NCBI GenBank assembly: GCA_963851405.1
Contig: CAWKPB010000001.1
Coordinates: 310,001 to 374,000 of the forward strand
DNA from: JANPBY01 sp963851405
GTDB taxonomy: Bacteria; Actinomycetota; Actinomycetes; DATJPE01
Length of the DNA stretch: 64,000 nucleotides
Direction of reading: 5' to 3'
Shown here piece by piece: positions 7,764 through 16,819 of this stretch. Under the pieces are notes generated by a model. That model was not told where the DNA came from and searched no databases. It saw only the letters and a list, made by a program, of their open reading frames with translations. Made by a program: the position numbers and the translations under genes. The first letter of the stretch is position 1; each line of letters begins with the position of its first letter.

Positions 7764-9518
7764 CTACGCCCGGACCACCGAGACGAGATGGTCCGCGGCC
7801 TCGCCGACGGCGACCTCGACGCGCTCTCCCGTGCGCCGATCCTTGACCTCGATGACGCCCTCACCCAAGCCCTTGCCGACGACCACGATCGTGGGCACCC
7901 CGATCAGTTCGGAGTCCTTGAACTTCACCCCGGGCGAGACACCGCGACGGTCGTCGACCAGGACCCGCACGCCTCGACCATGCAGGTCGGCGGCGAGTCG
8001 TTCGGCGGCCTCATAGATCGCGTCGTCCTTGCCCGCGGCCACGATGTGGACATCCGCCGGCGCCACCTCACGGGGCCAACAAAGACCGAGATCGTCGTAC
8101 GTCGTCTCCGCGACGGCGGCGACGGCTCGGGAAACGCCGATGCCGTAGGAGCCCATCGTCACGACGACCTGCTTGCCGTTCTGGTCCAACACCTTGAGGT
8201 CGAGCGACTCGGCGTACTTGCGCCCGAGCTGGAAGATGTGACCGATCTCGATCCCGCGTGCCAACTCCAGCGGCCCCGAGCCGTCCGGCGCCAGGTCACC
8301 CGCCCGAACCTCGGCGGCCTCGATGACTCCGTCGCCGTCGAAATCGCGGCCCTTGACCAGATCAAACACATGCCGACCGGGCTCGTCAGCCCCCGTCACC
8401 CAACGGGTGCCGTCGACGATCCGCGGGTCCAACAGGTAGCGGATGCCGCTGGACTGCTTCACGCCCAGCACGCCAGGCCCGATGTAACCCTTCACCAAGC
8501 TTGGGTGCTGGGCGAAGTCGGTATCGGTGAAGGGTTCGACCTCGGCCGGCGAGACCACGGCCTCCAGCCGCTTCTGGTCCACCTCGCGGTCGCCGGGAAG
8601 GCCGATCACGAGGGGTTCACGTGTTCCGTCAGGGTTGCGCAGCATGACGACGACGTTCTTAAGTGTGTCGCCGGCCGACCATGACCGATCAGGGAATCGC
8701 TCGCGCGCGACAGCCACCAAGGTCTCAATCGTGGGCGTGTCGGGGGTGTCTTCGACATGCGCGGCTGGGGTGTCCGCCCACGAAGTCGCGGCCGGCACAA
8801 CCGTGGTCACGGCCTCGACGTTGGCGGCGTAGCCGCCGGGGCTCCGCACGTAGGTGTCCTCACCGAACTCGCATGGCGCCAAGAACTCCTCGCTGGCCGA
8901 GCCACCCATGGCTCCCGACATCGCCGCCACGATGACGTACGGCAGCCCGAGCCGGTCGAACGTCTTGATGTACGCCGCACGATGAGCGTCATAGGACGCC
9001 TCGAGGCCAGCGTCATCCACGTCGAAGGAGTAGGAGTCCTTCATCACGAACTCGCGGCCGCGCAAGATGCCTGCTCTGGGCCGCGCCTCGTCGCGATACT
9101 TCGTCTGGATCTGGTAGATCGACAGCGGCAGATCCTTGTAGGAGGAGCACAGATCCTTGACCAGGAGCGTGAACATCTCCTCGTGAGTCGGACCGAGCAG
9201 GTAGTCGTTGCCCCGCCGATCCTTGAGCCGGAACAGGTTGGCCCCGTACTCGGTCCAGCGGTTGGTCTGTTCGTAGGGCTCCCGCGGCAACAGTGCAGGG
9301 AAATGCACCTCCTGGAACCCGGCCGCGTCCATCTCCTCACGCACGATCCGCTCCACGTTGCGGTAGACGAGGTAGCCCAGCGGCAGCCAGGAGTAGATCC
9401 CCGGAGCCGCGCGGCGCACATAGCCGGCCCGCACCAGTAGGCGATGGCTCGGCACCTCAGCGTCCGCCGGATCCTCGCGCAGGGTGCGCAGGAACAACGT
9501 GGACATCCGCAAGATCAA
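7764..9518 (-). CDS. proS: prolyl-tRNA synthetase, bacterial type
   Basis: ProRS charges tRNA-Pro and, in the bacterial form, edits mischarged alanyl-tRNA with an inserted domain. The 584-residue product shows class II motifs: RRAAPGIYSWLPLG (motif 1 region), REFVMKDSYSF (motif 2 region) and TMGSYGIGVSR (motif 3), with the editing insertion at about residues 220-400 and a C-terminal anticodon-binding domain. The TTG at 9518 is chosen because AAGGAG lies six bases upstream and MILRMSTLFLRTLRE matches family N-termini. ATG 9506 would be too far from the ribosome site. The open frame upstream to 9950 is unrelated. Confidence 0.96.
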   Translation of the reverse strand: MILRMSTLFLRTLREDPADAEVPSHRLLVRAGYVRRAAPGIYSWLPLGYLVYRNVERIVREEMDAAGFQEVHFPALLPREPYEQTNRWTEYGANLFRLKDRRGNDYLLGPTHEEMFTLLVKDLCSSYKDLPLSIYQIQTKYRDEARPRAGILRGREFVMKDSYSFDVDDAGLEASYDAHRAAYIKTFDRLGLPYVIVAAMSGAMGGSASEEFLAPCEFGEDTYVRSPGGYAANVEAVTTVVPAATSWADTPAAHVEDTPDTPTIETLVAVARERFPDRSWSAGDTLKNVVVMLRNPDGTREPLVIGLPGDREVDQKRLEAVVSPAEVEPFTDTDFAQHPSLVKGYIGPGVLGVKQSSGIRYLLDPRIVDGTRWVTGADEPGRHVFDLVKGRDFDGDGVIEAAEVRAGDLAPDGSGPLELARGIEIGHIFQLGRKYAESLDLKVLDQNGKQVVVTMGSYGIGVSRAVAAVAETTYDDLGLCWPREVAPADVHIVAAGKDDAIYEAAERLAADLHGRGVRVLVDDRRGVSPGVKFKDSELIGVPTIVVVGKGLGEGVIEVKDRRTGERVEVAVGEAADHLVSVVRA

Positions 9519-9596
9519 GGGGAGCTCCTTGTGCCGGGCTGGGAGCCCCGAGGATATCCGGGCCGACGCTGTTCGCCGACTGGATAACCTGCGGTC

Positions 9597-10103
9597 ATGC
9601 CCGATTCGCCTCCCGCCGCGCCCTTCACCCCCTTCGTCCCCGACTGGTTCGACGTCCCGCGGCGGCTCGAGACCCCCCGGTTCGTCCTGGTGCCGCTGGG
9701 CGCCGAACACAACGAACGCGACTACGAGGCGTGGACGACCAGCATGGAGCACATTCACGCCACTCCCGGGTTCGAGACGCACCGCTGGCCGCACCCGATG
9801 ACGCTCGAAGAAAACCTCGGTGACCTGGTTCGCCATGAAGAGGACTTCGCGCAGCGTCAGGGCTTCACCTACACCGTCCTGAGCCGCGCTCCAGGCACAG
9901 AGCCCACAGAGATCGTCGGCTGCCTCTACATCTACCCGGGCGATCCGCACACCGGAGGCCGCGAGACAGTCGACGCTCGCGTGCGCTCATGGACCCGAGC
10001 CAGTCATGCCGCCCTCGACGTCGAGGTCTGGCGAGCGGTCAACACGTGGCTCGCCGAGACCTGGCCGTTTCGCCACGTGTCGTACGCCCCTCGTCCGGGC
10101 TGA
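9597..10103 (+). CDS. GNAT-family N-acetyltransferase
   Basis: A 168-residue protein resembling GCN5-related acetyltransferases. It has the entry RRLETPRFVLVPLGAEHNE, a central beta hairpin with EIVGCLYIYPGD, and RVRSWTRASHAALDVEVWRA near the C-terminus, consistent with the GNAT fold; the acetyl-CoA P-loop is weak. The substrate is unknown. It is cytoplasmic and has no signal peptide. It is divergent from proS, and GNAT genes beside proS are common in actinobacteria, but no functional link is established. Confidence 0.75.
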   Translation: MPDSPPAAPFTPFVPDWFDVPRRLETPRFVLVPLGAEHNERDYEAWTTSMEHIHATPGFETHRWPHPMTLEENLGDLVRHEEDFAQRQGFTYTVLSRAPGTEPTEIVGCLYIYPGDPHTGGRETVDARVRSWTRASHAALDVEVWRAVNTWLAETWPFRHVSYAPRPG

Positions 10104-10247
10104 CGAAGACCCCCTCGCCAGCCGCGAAAGCCGCGAAACTGTCCGATCACGGCCCTGATTCGGGCTGCTTCCCGACCTTCGTAGCTGAAGCCCGAAAGAC
10201 GCCTCAATACGGTCGAACTGCAGGTCGACACACCTTGGGTGGCGGGA

Positions 10248-11201
10248 ATGACTAGGTGTCGGATCGGGGCGCGTGCGGTCGGCACGGTGGGGGCCACTGC
10301 ACTGGCCGTTGCCGCGGCGCTGTTTGGAGCTGCCCAGGCGCAGGCTGAACCGTCGACTGAAGCGCCGGCTGGGGCAGCCACGACGGCACTACCGGCTCCG
10401 GTGCCCTGCGCGCCCACCTGTTGGCGCCCCGATCTCGACACGAGCTGGCAGTGGAAGCTCAATGCCCCCCCGACCAGGAAGCAGATCGACTCGACCAAGG
10501 TCGAACTGTGGGATGTCGACGGCTTCGAGACCACGACATCGAAGGTCGCCCGGATCCGGCAGCACAGCGCTGCGGTCTGCTACCTCTCGGCCGGGTCCTA
10601 CGAGGCTGGCAGACCCGATGCCACGGACTTCCCAGGAGCTGCCCAAATCCGCAAGAAGACAGGTGCGCACGAAACTCGCGAGATCATCGGCTGGAAGCTG
10701 GACGGGTGGAACGAGCGCTGGCTGGACATCCGGGGGATCAACAAGGCGGGCAGCTCGCTCGCCGCGATCATGACGGCCAGGATCGAGATGTGTCGGGACA
10801 AGGGTTTCGACGGAATCGAGTTCGACAATGTCGACGGGTACACCAACAAGACCGGGTTCCCGCTGACCGGCAAGCATCAGCTCAGCTTCAACATTTGGCT
10901 CGCCAACACGGCGCACGCCAACGGCCTCGCAGCGATCCTCAAGAACGACGTCGGCCAGATCCCACGGCTGCTGCCGTATTTCGATGCTGCGCTGAACGAA
11001 CAGTGCTGGCAGTACCGCGAGTGCACGACCAAACGGAACGGAGCCTTCGGCTACGACCAGTTCGTCGACGCGGGCAAGGCCGTCTTCGGTGTCGAGTACC
11101 AGGGATCCCGGCAGTCCTTCTGCCCGAAGGCGAACGCGCAGAACTTCAACTGGCTGGAGAAACGGATGGCCCTGGGGAGTTGGCGGAAGTCCTGCCGATG
11201 A
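10248..11201 (+). CDS. secreted GH114-type endo-alpha-1,4-polygalactosaminidase family protein
   Basis: A 317-residue exported protein of the glycoside hydrolase 114 (TIM-barrel, DUF297) family, whose characterised members cut alpha-1,4-galactosaminogalactan-type polymers. It has a Sec signal peptide (GATALAVAAALFGAAQAQAE), a CYLSAGSYEAGRPD motif, ERWLDIRG, the strongly conserved GFDGIEFDNVDGY segment with putative acidic residues, ILKNDVGQ and NEQCWQYREC. Several cysteines suggest disulfides. ATG 10248 is used; an in-frame GTG at 10239 is possible. The gene interrupts the usual rlmN-to-proS region and may be an acquired accessory gene. Confidence 0.85.
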   Translation: MTRCRIGARAVGTVGATALAVAAALFGAAQAQAEPSTEAPAGAATTALPAPVPCAPTCWRPDLDTSWQWKLNAPPTRKQIDSTKVELWDVDGFETTTSKVARIRQHSAAVCYLSAGSYEAGRPDATDFPGAAQIRKKTGAHETREIIGWKLDGWNERWLDIRGINKAGSSLAAIMTARIEMCRDKGFDGIEFDNVDGYTNKTGFPLTGKHQLSFNIWLANTAHANGLAAILKNDVGQIPRLLPYFDAALNEQCWQYRECTTKRNGAFGYDQFVDAGKAVFGVEYQGSRQSFCPKANAQNFNWLEKRMALGSWRKSCR

Positions 11202-11324
11202 CCGGCCACCACCGTTCTGGTGTGTCTCGCGAACAGACCAAATACCGAATCACCCTGCTGGGCTTGGGGAGCCCATGGATCTCGATGCGGTGCGGAGGAC
11301 GGTCGTTGCGGCGGTCGGGGCGAT

Positions 11325-12470
11325 CTAGTCCGCGGGCAGCGGTCGCAGGTCAGGGTCTGGCGTCGCCGCGGCGAGTTGCCCGCAGGCACCGTCGATCTCG
11401 CGACCTCGGGTGTCTCGGACGGTGACCGGCACACCGTGGGACTCAAGACCCCGCACGAAGGCACGTTCGTCTTCGCGACGCGACGCCGTCCACTTGGACC
11501 CTGGGGTTGGATTGAGCGGGATCAAGTTGACGTGGACGAGGTGGCCCCGGAGCAATCGGCCCAATAGGTCGGCACGCCAAGCCTGGTCGTTGATGTCCCG
11601 GATCAGCGCGTACTCGATCGAGACGCGCCGTCCCGTCGCCGCGCCGTACGCCCAGGCGGCCTCTAGCACCTCCCCCACCTTCCAGCGGGTGTTGACCGGG
11701 ACCAGCTCGTCGCGCAATTCATCGTCCGGCGCATGCAGGGATACGGCCAGCCGGACCGGGATCCCCTCCGCAGCCAGATCATGGATCCTTGGGACGAGCC
11801 CGACGGTGGAAACCGTGATGCCCCGCGCGGACATGCCAAGCCCGTCCGGGCTGGGCGCCGTCAGGCGGCGAACCGAATCCCGGACCGACCGGTAGTTCGC
11901 GAGGGGCTCACCCATACCCATGAACACAACGTTGGATACGCGCCCCACGCCTCCCGGCACCTGATCTCGAGCCAGCGCCCGCGCACCGGCCACGACCTGC
12001 TCAACGATCTCGCCGGTCGACAGATTGCGGGTCAGGCCAGCTTGGCCGGTGGCGCAAAAAGGGCAGTTCATCCCGCAGCCGGCCTGCGAGGACACGCACA
12101 TCGTCACGCGATCGGGGTAGCGCATCAGGACGGACTCGACGAGGGTCCCATCGAACAACCGCCACAGGGCCTTGACGGTCATACCGTCGTCGCAGCTGAT
12201 GGTCCTGACGGGAGTGAGCAACGCCGGTGTCAGCGCCTCAGCCAGCGGTTCCCGCAAAGGGGCGGGGAGATCGGTCCAGGCCTGCGGATCGTCCTCGAGG
12301 TGGCCGAAGTAGTGCGTGGACACCTGCCCGGCTCGGTACGGCTTCTCGCCCAACTCTTCGACGACGAGGCGCCGCTCGTCCATCGACAGATCGGCCAGGT
12401 GGCGCGGCGGCTTGGCACGCCGAGGGGAAGCAAAGACCAACTCCCCCGGCGCGGGCGGCGAGGTTGTCAC
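11325..12470 (-). CDS. rlmN: 23S rRNA (adenine(2503)-C2)-methyltransferase RlmN
   Basis: RlmN is a radical-SAM enzyme that methylates C2 of A2503 in 23S rRNA and A37 of some tRNAs. The 381-residue protein has the CxxxCxxC cluster motif CGMNCPFC (Cys132, 136, 139), the glycine-rich VVFMGMGEPLANY segment, and a C-terminal DTRGREIDGACGQL with the conserved cysteine used in catalysis. Its ATG overlaps the cdsA stop by four bases, so it is the last gene of the rpsB-tsf-pyrH-frr-cdsA-rlmN run. dxr, rseP and ispG, which often follow, are not here. Confidence 0.95.
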   Translation of the reverse strand: MTTSPPAPGELVFASPRRAKPPRHLADLSMDERRLVVEELGEKPYRAGQVSTHYFGHLEDDPQAWTDLPAPLREPLAEALTPALLTPVRTISCDDGMTVKALWRLFDGTLVESVLMRYPDRVTMCVSSQAGCGMNCPFCATGQAGLTRNLSTGEIVEQVVAGARALARDQVPGGVGRVSNVVFMGMGEPLANYRSVRDSVRRLTAPSPDGLGMSARGITVSTVGLVPRIHDLAAEGIPVRLAVSLHAPDDELRDELVPVNTRWKVGEVLEAAWAYGAATGRRVSIEYALIRDINDQAWRADLLGRLLRGHLVHVNLIPLNPTPGSKWTASRREDERAFVRGLESHGVPVTVRDTRGREIDGACGQLAAATPDPDLRPLPAD

Positions 12471-13318
12471 GGCCCGACGAAGGCGCTCAGGAGCAACCAG
12501 ACCACGGGTGCCGAGAGCAGCAACGAATCGAGACGATCCATCATCCCCCCGTGCCCGGGCAACAGCCGACCCATGTCCTTCACGCCGATGTCGCGTTTGA
12601 TCATCGACTCACAAAGGTCGCCGACGACGGCCGTGCACACGACGGCCAAACCAAGCAACAGGCCCTCCCACCACGTCGCCTCCAACAGCAGCGGCAGAGC
12701 CAGCGCGCCAGCAGCGCACGAGAACAGCACCGAGCCCGCGAAGCCCTCCCACGACTTCTTGGGAGAGATGGCAGGGGCCATGGGGTGCTTGCCGAACAAC
12801 ACCCCTAGCGCGTAGCCACCCACGTCGCTGGCGACCACGACGAAGATGAACGTGATGATCCGCTCGGCTCCTTGGGGCTGAGTGACCATCAGCACCGCGA
12901 ACCCCGCCAGCAGGGGCAGGTAGGACAAGACGAACAACCCGGCCGAGACGTCGCGAAGATATCCATCCGCACCGTCGAAAAGCCGCCACACGAGCACGGC
13001 GAGAACCGACAGGGCCATCGCCACCACGAGACCATCGGTGCCGGAGGCGTACGCACCCGCGTACATGACCGTTCCTCCGATGAGGATCGGCCACAGGGGT
13101 GGATGGATCTCCGCCGTCCCCAGCGCCGTGCACAGCTCCCAGGCGGCGATCCCCAGCGCGACCGCAACGAGGAGGGTGAACGCCGCCGGGTTCAGCAACG
13201 ACAACAACACCAGGAGAGCGAGTCCGAGCCCGACGCCGATGGCTAGGGGCAGGTTGCGGCCAGCCCGCGATGAGGACCCGGGCGTGGTCGCGGCAGAGCT
13301 CATCGGATCGGCGGCCAT
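12467..13318 (-). CDS. cdsA: phosphatidate cytidylyltransferase
   Basis: CdsA makes CDP-diacylglycerol from CTP and phosphatidic acid at the membrane. The 283-residue product has multiple hydrophobic segments beginning with LPLAIGVGLGLALLVLLSLL and the family signature near the C-terminal third: SDVGGYALGVLFGKHP, PAISPKKSWEGFAGS and later KRDIGVKDMGRLLPGHGGM with DRLDSLL. The gene starts three bases after frr and overlaps rlmN. The N-terminal 35 residues are Ser/Ala/Pro-rich and probably cytoplasmic. Confidence 0.95.
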   Translation of the reverse strand: MAADPMSSAATTPGSSSRAGRNLPLAIGVGLGLALLVLLSLLNPAAFTLLVAVALGIAAWELCTALGTAEIHPPLWPILIGGTVMYAGAYASGTDGLVVAMALSVLAVLVWRLFDGADGYLRDVSAGLFVLSYLPLLAGFAVLMVTQPQGAERIITFIFVVVASDVGGYALGVLFGKHPMAPAISPKKSWEGFAGSVLFSCAAGALALPLLLEATWWEGLLLGLAVVCTAVVGDLCESMIKRDIGVKDMGRLLPGHGGMMDRLDSLLLSAPVVWLLLSAFVGP

Positions 13319-13321
13319 GGA

Positions 13322-13879
13322 TCAGACCTCGAGCAGCTCGGCTTCCTTGTGCTTGAGCAACTCGTCGATCTGGGCCACATACTTGTGCGTGACATCCTCG
13401 AGTTCCTTCTCCGCTCGGTGGACGTCGTCCTCACCGGCCTCGCCGTCCTTCGCCAGGCGCTCGAGTTCCTCCTTGGCATGTCGGCGGATGTTGCGGATGG
13501 ACACTCTGGCGTCCTCAGCCTTGTGCTTGGCCACCTTGATGTATTCGCGTCGACGTTCCTCGGTGAGTTGCGGAAACACCACGCGGATGATGCTTCCGTC
13601 GTTCGACGGGTTGACCCCAAGATCACTGTCGCGGATCGATTTCTCAATGGCCGCCAGGCTGCCCTTGTCATAGGGGGAAACGATGGCCATCCGGGCCTCT
13701 GGGACCTGAAAGGAGGCCAGCTGCGTGATCGGCGTGGCAGCGCCGTAGTAGTCGACGACCAGCTTGTTGAACATCGCCGGGTGGGCCCGGCCGGTCCGGA
13801 TGGCGGCGAAGTCATCCTTGGCCACGGTGACGGCCTTGTCCATCTTTTCCTCGGCTTCGAGCAGCGTCTCGTCGATCAC
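13322..13879 (-). CDS. frr: ribosome recycling factor
   Basis: RRF splits post-termination ribosomes together with EF-G. The product is 185 residues, the standard length. It has the three-helix-bundle segments AVTVAKDDFAAIRTGRAHPA, the small domain with YYGAATPITQLASF and VSPYDKGSLAAIEKSIRDSDLG, and the C-terminal helix DVTHKYVAQIDELLKHKE. It sits 52 bases after pyrH and three before cdsA in the classic tsf-pyrH-frr-cdsA order. Confidence 0.97.
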   Translation of the reverse strand: MIDETLLEAEEKMDKAVTVAKDDFAAIRTGRAHPAMFNKLVVDYYGAATPITQLASFQVPEARMAIVSPYDKGSLAAIEKSIRDSDLGVNPSNDGSIIRVVFPQLTEERRREYIKVAKHKAEDARVSIRNIRRHAKEELERLAKDGEAGEDDVHRAEKELEDVTHKYVAQIDELLKHKEAELLEV

Positions 13880-13931
13880 CGGGCGCTCCTAGGTCGAGTT
13901 GGGTCAAGCGGCGGGCGCCGCGCTTGCGTGG

Positions 13932-14681
13932 TCACGCGGAGGAGACCAACGTCCCGATCTTCTCACCTCGCACGGCACGGGCAATGTTGCCCTCCGTGAG
14001 CAGGTCAAAGACCACGATCGGGAGATCGTTGTCCATGCACAGACTGATCGCGGTCGCGTCGGCAACCTTGAGCCCCCGAGCCAGTACCTCCGCGTACGAC
14101 AGCTGGTCGAAGCGGACCGCCGCTGGGTTCGTCTTCGGGTCGTCGTCGTACACCCCGTCGACCCCCTTGGCCATCAGCACGATTTCAGCGCCCACCTCCA
14201 GCGCGCGCTGCGCAGCGCAGGTGTCGGTTGAGAAGAACGGCACGCCCAAGCCGGCCCCGAAGATGACTACTCGGTTCTTCTCCAGGTGCCGGATGGCTCG
14301 CCGCGGCACGTACGGCTCCGCCACCTGCCCCATCGCGATCGCTGTCTGGACGCGCGTCTCGACGCCCGCCTTCTCAAGGAAGTCCTGCAGCGCCAAGCAG
14401 TTCATGACGGTGCCCAGCATGCCCATGTAGTCGGCCCGGCTCCGGTCCATGCCGCGCTGCGACAACTGCGCACCACGGAAGTAGTTGCCCCCACCGATCA
14501 CCACGGCTACCTGCGCGCCAGATTCGACCACGGCAGCAAGCTGGCGGGCGATGGCGTGAACCGTATCCGGATCGACACCAAGTCCCTGCCCACCAGCAAA
14601 CGCTTCACCCGACAGCTTGAGGAGCACCCGGTCGAATCCGACCCGCTGGTCGGAATCTGGCGTCGCGGGAGGTTCAGTCAC
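13932..14681 (-). CDS. pyrH: UMP kinase
   Basis: PyrH phosphorylates UMP to UDP in pyrimidine synthesis. The 249-residue protein of the amino-acid-kinase fold shows VLLKLSGEAFAGG at the N-terminus, VVIGGGNYFRGAQL, MDRSRADYMGMLGTVMN and a C-terminal region with LCMDNDLPIVVFDLL and GEKIGTLVSS. Length fits bacterial UMP kinases, which work as hexamers with allosteric control by GTP and UTP. It lies between tsf and frr. The GTG at 14681 is the likely start. Confidence 0.96.
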   Translation of the reverse strand: MTEPPATPDSDQRVGFDRVLLKLSGEAFAGGQGLGVDPDTVHAIARQLAAVVESGAQVAVVIGGGNYFRGAQLSQRGMDRSRADYMGMLGTVMNCLALQDFLEKAGVETRVQTAIAMGQVAEPYVPRRAIRHLEKNRVVIFGAGLGVPFFSTDTCAAQRALEVGAEIVLMAKGVDGVYDDDPKTNPAAVRFDQLSYAEVLARGLKVADATAISLCMDNDLPIVVFDLLTEGNIARAVRGEKIGTLVSSA

Positions 14682-14726
14682 GTGGGCAGTGTCCCACGAC
14701 GACCGGCAAGCCAGGCACGTGGCAGA

Positions 14727-15557
14727 TCAGCCCTCGAGCTGCTCGCCCACCTCGAAGCGAGCAAAGCGGGTCACCGTGATGCTTGCTTCGTCGAGAACCG
14801 CCTGGACGGTCTTCTTCGAATCCAGTACCGATGACTGCTCGGTGAGGACGACATCCTTGAAGAACCCGTTGACCCGCCCCTCAATGATCTTCGGAAGCGC
14901 GGCTTCCGGCTTGCCTTCCTCGCGCGCCGTAGCTTCCGCGATGCGTCGCTCGGACTCGACCGTCGCGGCCGGAACCTCGTCTCGGGTCACGAACTGGGGG
15001 CGCATCGCCGCGATCTGCATCGCCGTCGAACGCGCGGTGGTCGCGTCGTCTCCGGCGAAGCTCACGAGAACCCCGACCTGAGGGGGCAGATCCGACGCCT
15101 TCTTGTGCAGGTAGGTGGCCACGCGACCGTCGAGGACGACGTAGCGCTTGAGTTCCAGCTTCTCCCCGATCACCGCCGAGAGCGCCGTGATCGCATCCTG
15201 GACCGACTGGCCATCCTTCATCGACTCGGCGAGCAAGTCGTCGAGCGATTCGGGTGTTGAGGCGGCCGTGAGCGCCACGATGTCGCCGGCCAGGGTCTGG
15301 AACTGCTCGTTCTTGGCGACGAAGTCCGTCTCGCACCCCAACTCGACCATGGCACCCTCGGCGGCCGCGATCAGCCCATTACCGGCCGTTCGCTCCGCTC
15401 CACGCTTTTGCACCTTGGCCGCGCCCTTAATGCGAAGCGCCTCGGTGGCTGCCTCGAAATCTCCGTCGCTCTCCTCGAGTGCACGCTTGGCATCCATCAT
15501 CCCGGCGCCGGTGGAGTCGCGAAGCTTCTTGACATCCGCTGCGGTGAAGCTGGCCAT
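14727..15557 (-). CDS. tsf: elongation factor Ts
   Basis: EF-Ts is the nucleotide exchange factor for EF-Tu. The 276-residue product begins MASFTAADVKKLRDSTGAGM, a UBA-like N-terminal domain, followed by MDAKRALEESDGDFEAA and the core motif AAAEGAMVELGCETDFVAKN. The C-terminal dimerisation region ends at EGEQLEG-like residues. The open frame extends upstream to 15614, but family alignment fixes the ATG at 15557. It is 60 bp downstream of rpsB, the usual co-transcribed partner. Confidence 0.96.
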   Translation of the reverse strand: MASFTAADVKKLRDSTGAGMMDAKRALEESDGDFEAATEALRIKGAAKVQKRGAERTAGNGLIAAAEGAMVELGCETDFVAKNEQFQTLAGDIVALTAASTPESLDDLLAESMKDGQSVQDAITALSAVIGEKLELKRYVVLDGRVATYLHKKASDLPPQVGVLVSFAGDDATTARSTAMQIAAMRPQFVTRDEVPAATVESERRIAEATAREEGKPEAALPKIIEGRVNGFFKDVVLTEQSSVLDSKKTVQAVLDEASITVTRFARFEVGEQLEG

Positions 15558-15617
15558 GGCTTTGCTCAATCCTTCGTCTCGATCGTGCGTTGAATGGCCC
15601 ATTTCGAGGGCCACAGA

Positions 15618-16517
15618 TCAGGCTGACGGCGCCGCCGGGTCAACCACTGCAGCCGCGGTGGCTTCGATCGGCGTTTCGGCTCCGGCATCTTCGGCCGGTG
15701 CGACGATCTCCTCGGCAGGCTTGTCGGCGGCGCCACCAGTTGTCAGGAGTTCACGCTCCCAGTCGGCCAGCGGTTCATCGGTCGCCAACTCGGCTCCGGC
15801 CGGCTTCTCATCCTCCGAACCGGCACCCACGCGAGCCATCAGTCCATCGGCCACCGCGTCGGCGATGACCCTGGTCAGCAGACCGACGGAGCGGATTGCG
15901 TCATCGTTGCCGGGGATCTTGTACTCGACCTCGTCGGGGTCGCAGTTGGTGTCGAGAATGGCCACCACCGGGATCCCCAATTTGTGCGCTTCGCCGACGG
16001 CGATGTGCTCCTTCTTGGTGTCCACGATCCACACCGCGCTGGGCACCCGGCTCATGTCGCGGATCCCGCCCAGGATCTTGTCGAGCTTGTTCTTCTCGCG
16101 CTCAAGGACCAGGAGTTCCTTCTTGGTCATGCCCGAACCAGCCACGTCGGTGAAGTCGATGGTCTCGAGTTCCTTCAGCCGCTGAAGACGCTTATAGACG
16201 GTCTGGAAGTTGGTGAGCATTCCGCCCAACCAACGCTGGTTGACATACGGCATGCCGACGCGCGTCGCCTGCTCGGCGATGGCTTCCTGAGCCTGCTTCT
16301 TGGTGCCCACAAACAGCACGGAGCCACCATGGGCCACCGTCTCCTTGATGAACTCATAGGCACGGTCGATGTAGGACAGCGACTGCTGCAGGTCGATGAT
16401 GTAGATGCCATTGCGCTCGGTGAAGATGAATCGCTTCATCTTGGGGTTCCAGCGACGGGTCTGATGTCCGAAGTGGACGCCGCTCTCGAGCAGCTGCTTC
16501 ATGGTGACGACGGCCAT
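15618..16517 (-). CDS. rpsB: 30S ribosomal protein S2
   Basis: S2 binds the head and body of the small subunit. The product is 299 residues. The conserved core MKQLLESGVHFGHQTRRWNP, MKRFIFTERNGIYIIDLQQS, LFVGTKKQAQEAIAEQA and RWLGGMLTNFQTV are all present, with SRVPSAVWIVDTKKEHIAV later. After about residue 235 comes an acidic Ala/Glu/Pro-rich tail typical of actinobacteria. The start at ATG 16517 (MAVVTMKQL) is chosen by alignment; the open frame upstream is unrelated. It heads the rpsB-tsf-pyrH-frr-cdsA-rlmN run. Confidence 0.96.
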   Translation of the reverse strand: MAVVTMKQLLESGVHFGHQTRRWNPKMKRFIFTERNGIYIIDLQQSLSYIDRAYEFIKETVAHGGSVLFVGTKKQAQEAIAEQATRVGMPYVNQRWLGGMLTNFQTVYKRLQRLKELETIDFTDVAGSGMTKKELLVLEREKNKLDKILGGIRDMSRVPSAVWIVDTKKEHIAVGEAHKLGIPVVAILDTNCDPDEVEYKIPGNDDAIRSVGLLTRVIADAVADGLMARVGAGSEDEKPAGAELATDEPLADWERELLTTGGAADKPAEEIVAPAEDAGAETPIEATAAAVVDPAAPSA

Positions 16518-16819
16518 AGCCGAAGCACACTCCCTCATAGCGTTCACGGCCCACGGGCGGTGAACGCGCTCTCGGTTCTTCGTCGCGTACGGGTTGTACA
16601 CGACGCCTGATGCCCCACACGACCACGACCCTGAACGCGCACCGACGTTCCGATGACTGCGCTCAGAGACCGAGCGGCCTCTCGGCGAACCGAGGAAGGC
16701 ATGCGAATTCGGCTGGTTGCCCAACCGTGGGACGAGTCTACTTCATCCACAAGCCCTCCCCGATCCACAGGCTGGCCGGGGGCACGGTGCCCGCGCGCCG
16801 CTTCGTCCAGGCTCATCGG
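16518..16819. promoter_or_regulatory. 302-bp divergent intergenic region between rpsB and the M23 peptidase gene
   Basis: No gene is supported here; open frames on both strands lack family similarity and look like extensions of the flanking genes. On the minus strand a TAGACT hexamer at 16735-16740 matches a sigma-70-type -10 box of the kind used by ribosomal genes, but no good -35 box is placed. If it is used, rpsB mRNA would have a leader of roughly 210 nt, possibly for S2 autoregulation. That is inference. Confidence 0.35.

Noticed and set aside
11202..11324. GGGCT-TGGGG-AGCCC hairpin as a terminator between convergent genes
   Set aside because: Only five pairs with no T-run; too weak to call.
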